This document shows, piece after piece, positions 5,084 through 7,273 of a stretch of DNA of 7,273 nucleotides. The stretch spans positions 1 to 7,273 of the forward strand of contig CAKUEI010000077.1 of NCBI GenBank assembly GCA_934646175.1. The letters are read 5' to 3'. Both the position numbers and the translations under genes were made by a program. Each line of letters begins with the position of its first letter. Position 1 is the first letter of the stretch. The notes beneath the pieces are model-generated. The model saw only the letters and a list, made by a program, of their open reading frames with translations, did no database searches and was not told the origin of the DNA. This DNA comes from an uncultured Oscillospiraceae bacterium (lineage in GTDB: Bacteria > Bacillota > Clostridia > Oscillospirales > Oscillospiraceae).

Positions 5084-7273
5084 TCATGCGGACGCACTGC
5101 CGGAACAGGCAGCACGGCAGTTGCGCTCTTCAATGGCGGCCATCAGGGAGCGGATGCGGATCTTGACGGCACCCAGATTGCTGATGTCGTCGATTTTCAG
5201 CTGAGTATACAGCTTGCCGCTGCCCTCCAGAATGGAACGCACCTCGTCGCCGGTGATGGCGTCGGTGCCGCAGCCGAAGCTGACCAGCTGGATGAGCTCC
5301 ATATCCGGCTGCTCACAGACGTACCGGGCGGCATTATACATCCGGGCCTGGAACGTCCACTGGTTGAGCACCTTCCGGGGGGCGTATCCTTCATGATAGG
5401 CCACGGCGTCCTCGCTGACGATGACAAAGCCGAAGGAGGTAATGAGGTCGTTGATGCCGTGGTTGATCTCCGGGTCGATGTGGTAGGGCCGTCCGGCCAG
5501 TACGATGATGGGGCGGCCCTCTTTCCGGGCCTGTTCAATGTAGGCAGCACCGGTGGCGCGGATATCCTCTTTATAAGCATCGTAAGCCTGATAGGCGGCC
5601 CGGATGGCGGCGACCGTCTCTTTTTTGGCAATGCCGAAGGTTTCCTCAAACCACTTGGAGCCGATCTTTTCGTAGTCCTTCGGCCGATGCAGGCCCACGT
5701 AGGGGTCGAGGAACCGGACGTTCTTCAGCTCCGGCACGTTGGCGGCCAGCAGCTCGGGGTAATAGGCCACCACCGGGCAGTTATAGTGGTTATCCGAGGT
5801 TTTCTCGTTGAAGTTGTAGGACATGCAGGGGTAGAAAATGGTATTCACGCCCATTTCCACCAGCGCCTCCACATGGCCGTGCAGCAGCTTGGCGGGATAG
5901 CACACCGTATCGGAGGGAATGGTGCGCTGGCCCTTGAGGTACAGCTTCCGGGAGGATTCAGGGGAGAGTACCACCTCGAAATTCAGCCGGGTGAACAGCT
6001 CGAACCAGAAGGAAAGGTTTTCGTACATATTCAGGCCGAAGGGAATGCCGATTTTTCCCCGGGAGCCGTTGCCGGTCCCGCAGCCTTCCATGGCCCGGAG
6101 CTTTTTATATTTGTAGTTATAAAGGTCGGGCATTTCCGCCTTGGCCTTGCCCAGGGGACGGGAGCAGCGGTTGCCGGAGATGAAGCGGCGTCCGCCGTCA
6201 AAGGTGTTCACCGTGAGGGAACAGTGATTGGTGCAGAGACCGCAGGTGGTCGGCTTTGCCGTATGGGAGAAATGCTCCAGCGCCTGCATATCCAGCAGCG
6301 CGGACTGCTGCAGGTGGGCATCCCGGGCGAAGAGGGCCGCGCCGAAAGCGCCCATGAGGCCAGAGATGGTGGGCCGGGTGACGTTGCGGCCCAGCTCCTG
6401 TTCGAAGGCGCGCAGAACGGCATCGTTCAGGAAGGTGCCGCCCTGCACCACGATGTGCTGGCCGAGGTCGTCGGCCGAGGCGGCGCGGATGACCTTGTAG
6501 ATGGCGTTCTTGACGATGGAGATGGACAGCCCGGCGGAAATATCCTCCACCGTTGCGCCGTCTTTCTGCGCCTGCTTGACCGAGGAGTTCATGAACACGG
6601 TGCAGCGGGAGCCAAGGTTCACCGGGTGCTTGGCGAACAGGCCGAGCTTGGCGAAATCCGCGATGGTGTAGCCCAGAGCCTTGGCAAAGGTTTCGATAAA
6701 GGAACCGCAGCCGGAGGAGCAGGCTTCGTTCAGCATGATGGAGTCCACCGTGCCGTTCCGGATCTTGAAGCATTTCATGTCCTGCCCGCCGATGTCAATG
6801 ATGAAATCCACGTCTGGCTCAAAATGGCTGGCAGCTTTATAGTGAGCCACCGTTTCTACCAGCCCCAGGTCGCAGGAAAAGGCGTTTTTGATCAGATCCT
6901 CGCCATAGCCGGTCACGGCGGAGCCCTTGATCTGAATGCGGTTGCCGCAGCGGCGGTAGATCTCTTTCAGCTGCTCCAGCACGATGGCCACGGGATTTCC
7001 CTCATTGGAGTGATAATAGGTGTACAGAAGACCGCCGTTGGGGTCGATCAGGGTAATCTTCGTGGTGGTAGAACCGGCGTCGATGCCCAGATACGCGTCC
7101 CCCGTGTAAGTGCTGATGTCGGCCTCGGGGGGGTGCTTTGCGTTGTGACGGGTGAGAAATTCGGTGTACTCCACCTCCGTGTCGAAAAGCGGGGGCCTGG
7201 TGTCCGAAATGGTCTTGCTCTCCACCGATGCCTCCAGCTTGTGCATGATCTGGTCGAAGGGCTGCTCGGCGTA
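5084..7273 (-). CDS. Acyl-CoA dehydratase activase-related protein (BcrAD_BadFG ATPase + DUF2229/HgdB-like), N-terminus off right edge
   Basis: The frame stays open to the right edge (729 residues visible), so ATG 7246 is probably internal. Numbering from that Met: an inter-domain linker (1-50), then an ASKHA ATPase domain (51-308) like HgdC, with Gly-Ile-Asp-Ala-Gly-Ser-Thr-Thr-Thr-Lys (54-63, phosphate loop), Asp-Ile-Gly-Gly-Gln-Asp (151-156) and Val-Gln-Gly-Gly-Thr (267-271). Cys176 (in Asn-Glu-Ala-Cys-Ser-Ser-Gly) and Cys215 (in Ser-Arg-Cys-Thr-Val-Phe) match the two cysteines by which HgdC dimers share a [4Fe-4S] cluster. A four-cysteine segment follows (335, 338, 342, 361). DUF2229 spans about 398-480 (Ile-Gly-Ile-Pro-Phe-Gly-Leu-Asn-Met-Tyr-Glu; Val-Cys-Tyr-Pro-Ala-Lys, 448-453), and an HgdB-like part about 580-705 (Ala-Gly-Arg-Pro-Tyr-His, 584-589; Gly-Cys-Gly-Thr-Asp-Ala, 658-663). 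Long relatives carry a first ATPase domain before the linker. The family role is ATP-driven low-potential electron transfer; this member's target is unknown. Confidence 0.9.
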   Translation of the reverse strand, partial: YAEQPFDQIMHKLEASVESKTISDTRPPLFDTEVEYTEFLTRHNAKHPPEADISTYTGDAYLGIDAGSTTTKITLIDPNGGLLYTYYHSNEGNPVAIVLEQLKEIYRRCGNRIQIKGSAVTGYGEDLIKNAFSCDLGLVETVAHYKAASHFEPDVDFIIDIGGQDMKCFKIRNGTVDSIMLNEACSSGCGSFIETFAKALGYTIADFAKLGLFAKHPVNLGSRCTVFMNSSVKQAQKDGATVEDISAGLSISIVKNAIYKVIRAASADDLGQHIVVQGGTFLNDAVLRAFEQELGRNVTRPTISGLMGAFGAALFARDAHLQQSALLDMQALEHFSHTAKPTTCGLCTNHCSLTVNTFDGGRRFISGNRCSRPLGKAKAEMPDLYNYKYKKLRAMEGCGTGNGSRGKIGIPFGLNMYENLSFWFELFTRLNFEVVLSPESSRKLYLKGQRTIPSDTVCYPAKLLHGHVEALVEMGVNTIFYPCMSYNFNEKTSDNHYNCPVVAYYPELLAANVPELKNVRFLDPYVGLHRPKDYEKIGSKWFEETFGIAKKETVAAIRAAYQAYDAYKEDIRATGAAYIEQARKEGRPIIVLAGRPYHIDPEINHGINDLITSFGFVIVSEDAVAYHEGYAPRKVLNQWTFQARMYNAARYVCEQPDMELIQLVSFGCGTDAITGDEVRSILEGSGKLYTQLKIDDISNLGAVKIRIRSLMAAIEERNCRAACSGSASA

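Noticed and set aside
5054..5086. Selenocysteine insertion or reassigned TGA joining the two activase halves
   Set aside because: No stable hairpin of SECIS type is visible downstream of the TGA, only a 3-bp stem. apbE also ends in TGA (1637-1639), so TGA works as a stop here. The codon falls in a poorly conserved linker, not at a catalytic cysteine.

Overview
The window is about 7.3 kb of GC-rich, tightly packed bacterial chromosome. Gene content fits an anaerobic Clostridia-type Firmicute, plausibly an Oscillospiraceae relative. The pointers are a long-form 2-hydroxyacyl-CoA dehydratase activase, a lipoprotein ApbE next to a NusG domain II protein and a Gx-family membrane protein, strong AGGAGG-type ribosome sites, and use of TTG and GTG starts. 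The genus cannot be read from the sequence. Most genes are on the minus strand; one is on the plus strand. No RNA genes, insertion sequences, CRISPR arrays or phage genes are visible.

Left block (1-2683, minus strand, read from 2683 toward 1): apbE (lipoprotein FAD:protein FMN transferase), a membrane-anchored NusG domain II protein, a Gx transporter family membrane protein, cdd (cytidine deaminase), then a DUF378 small membrane protein cut by the left edge. The first four are packed with a 20-nt overlap and gaps of 30 and 15 nt, so they look like one operon. A candidate extended -10 promoter lies just upstream of apbE. The first three genes resemble the accessory part of flavin-based extracytosolic electron-transfer loci, but no flavinylated substrate protein is present here.

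Middle (2684-3730): a divergent promoter region, one plus-strand gene for an unrecognised protein with about eight membrane segments, and a very strong bidirectional terminator shared with the convergent gene to its right.

Right block (3731-7273, minus strand): two genes that together make up most of the long (about 1,400-residue in many anaerobes) acyl-CoA dehydratase activase-related protein. The upstream gene holds an ASKHA-type ATPase, a four-cysteine segment and the DUF2229/HgdB-like part; it runs off the right edge. The downstream 440-residue gene is the C-terminal third. The two are in the same reading frame, separated by one TGA and ten sense codons that carry a good ribosome site. 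This split is the most notable feature of the window. The chemistry of the long-form family is, as far as I know, not established, and no acyl-CoA pathway gene is present to suggest a substrate.
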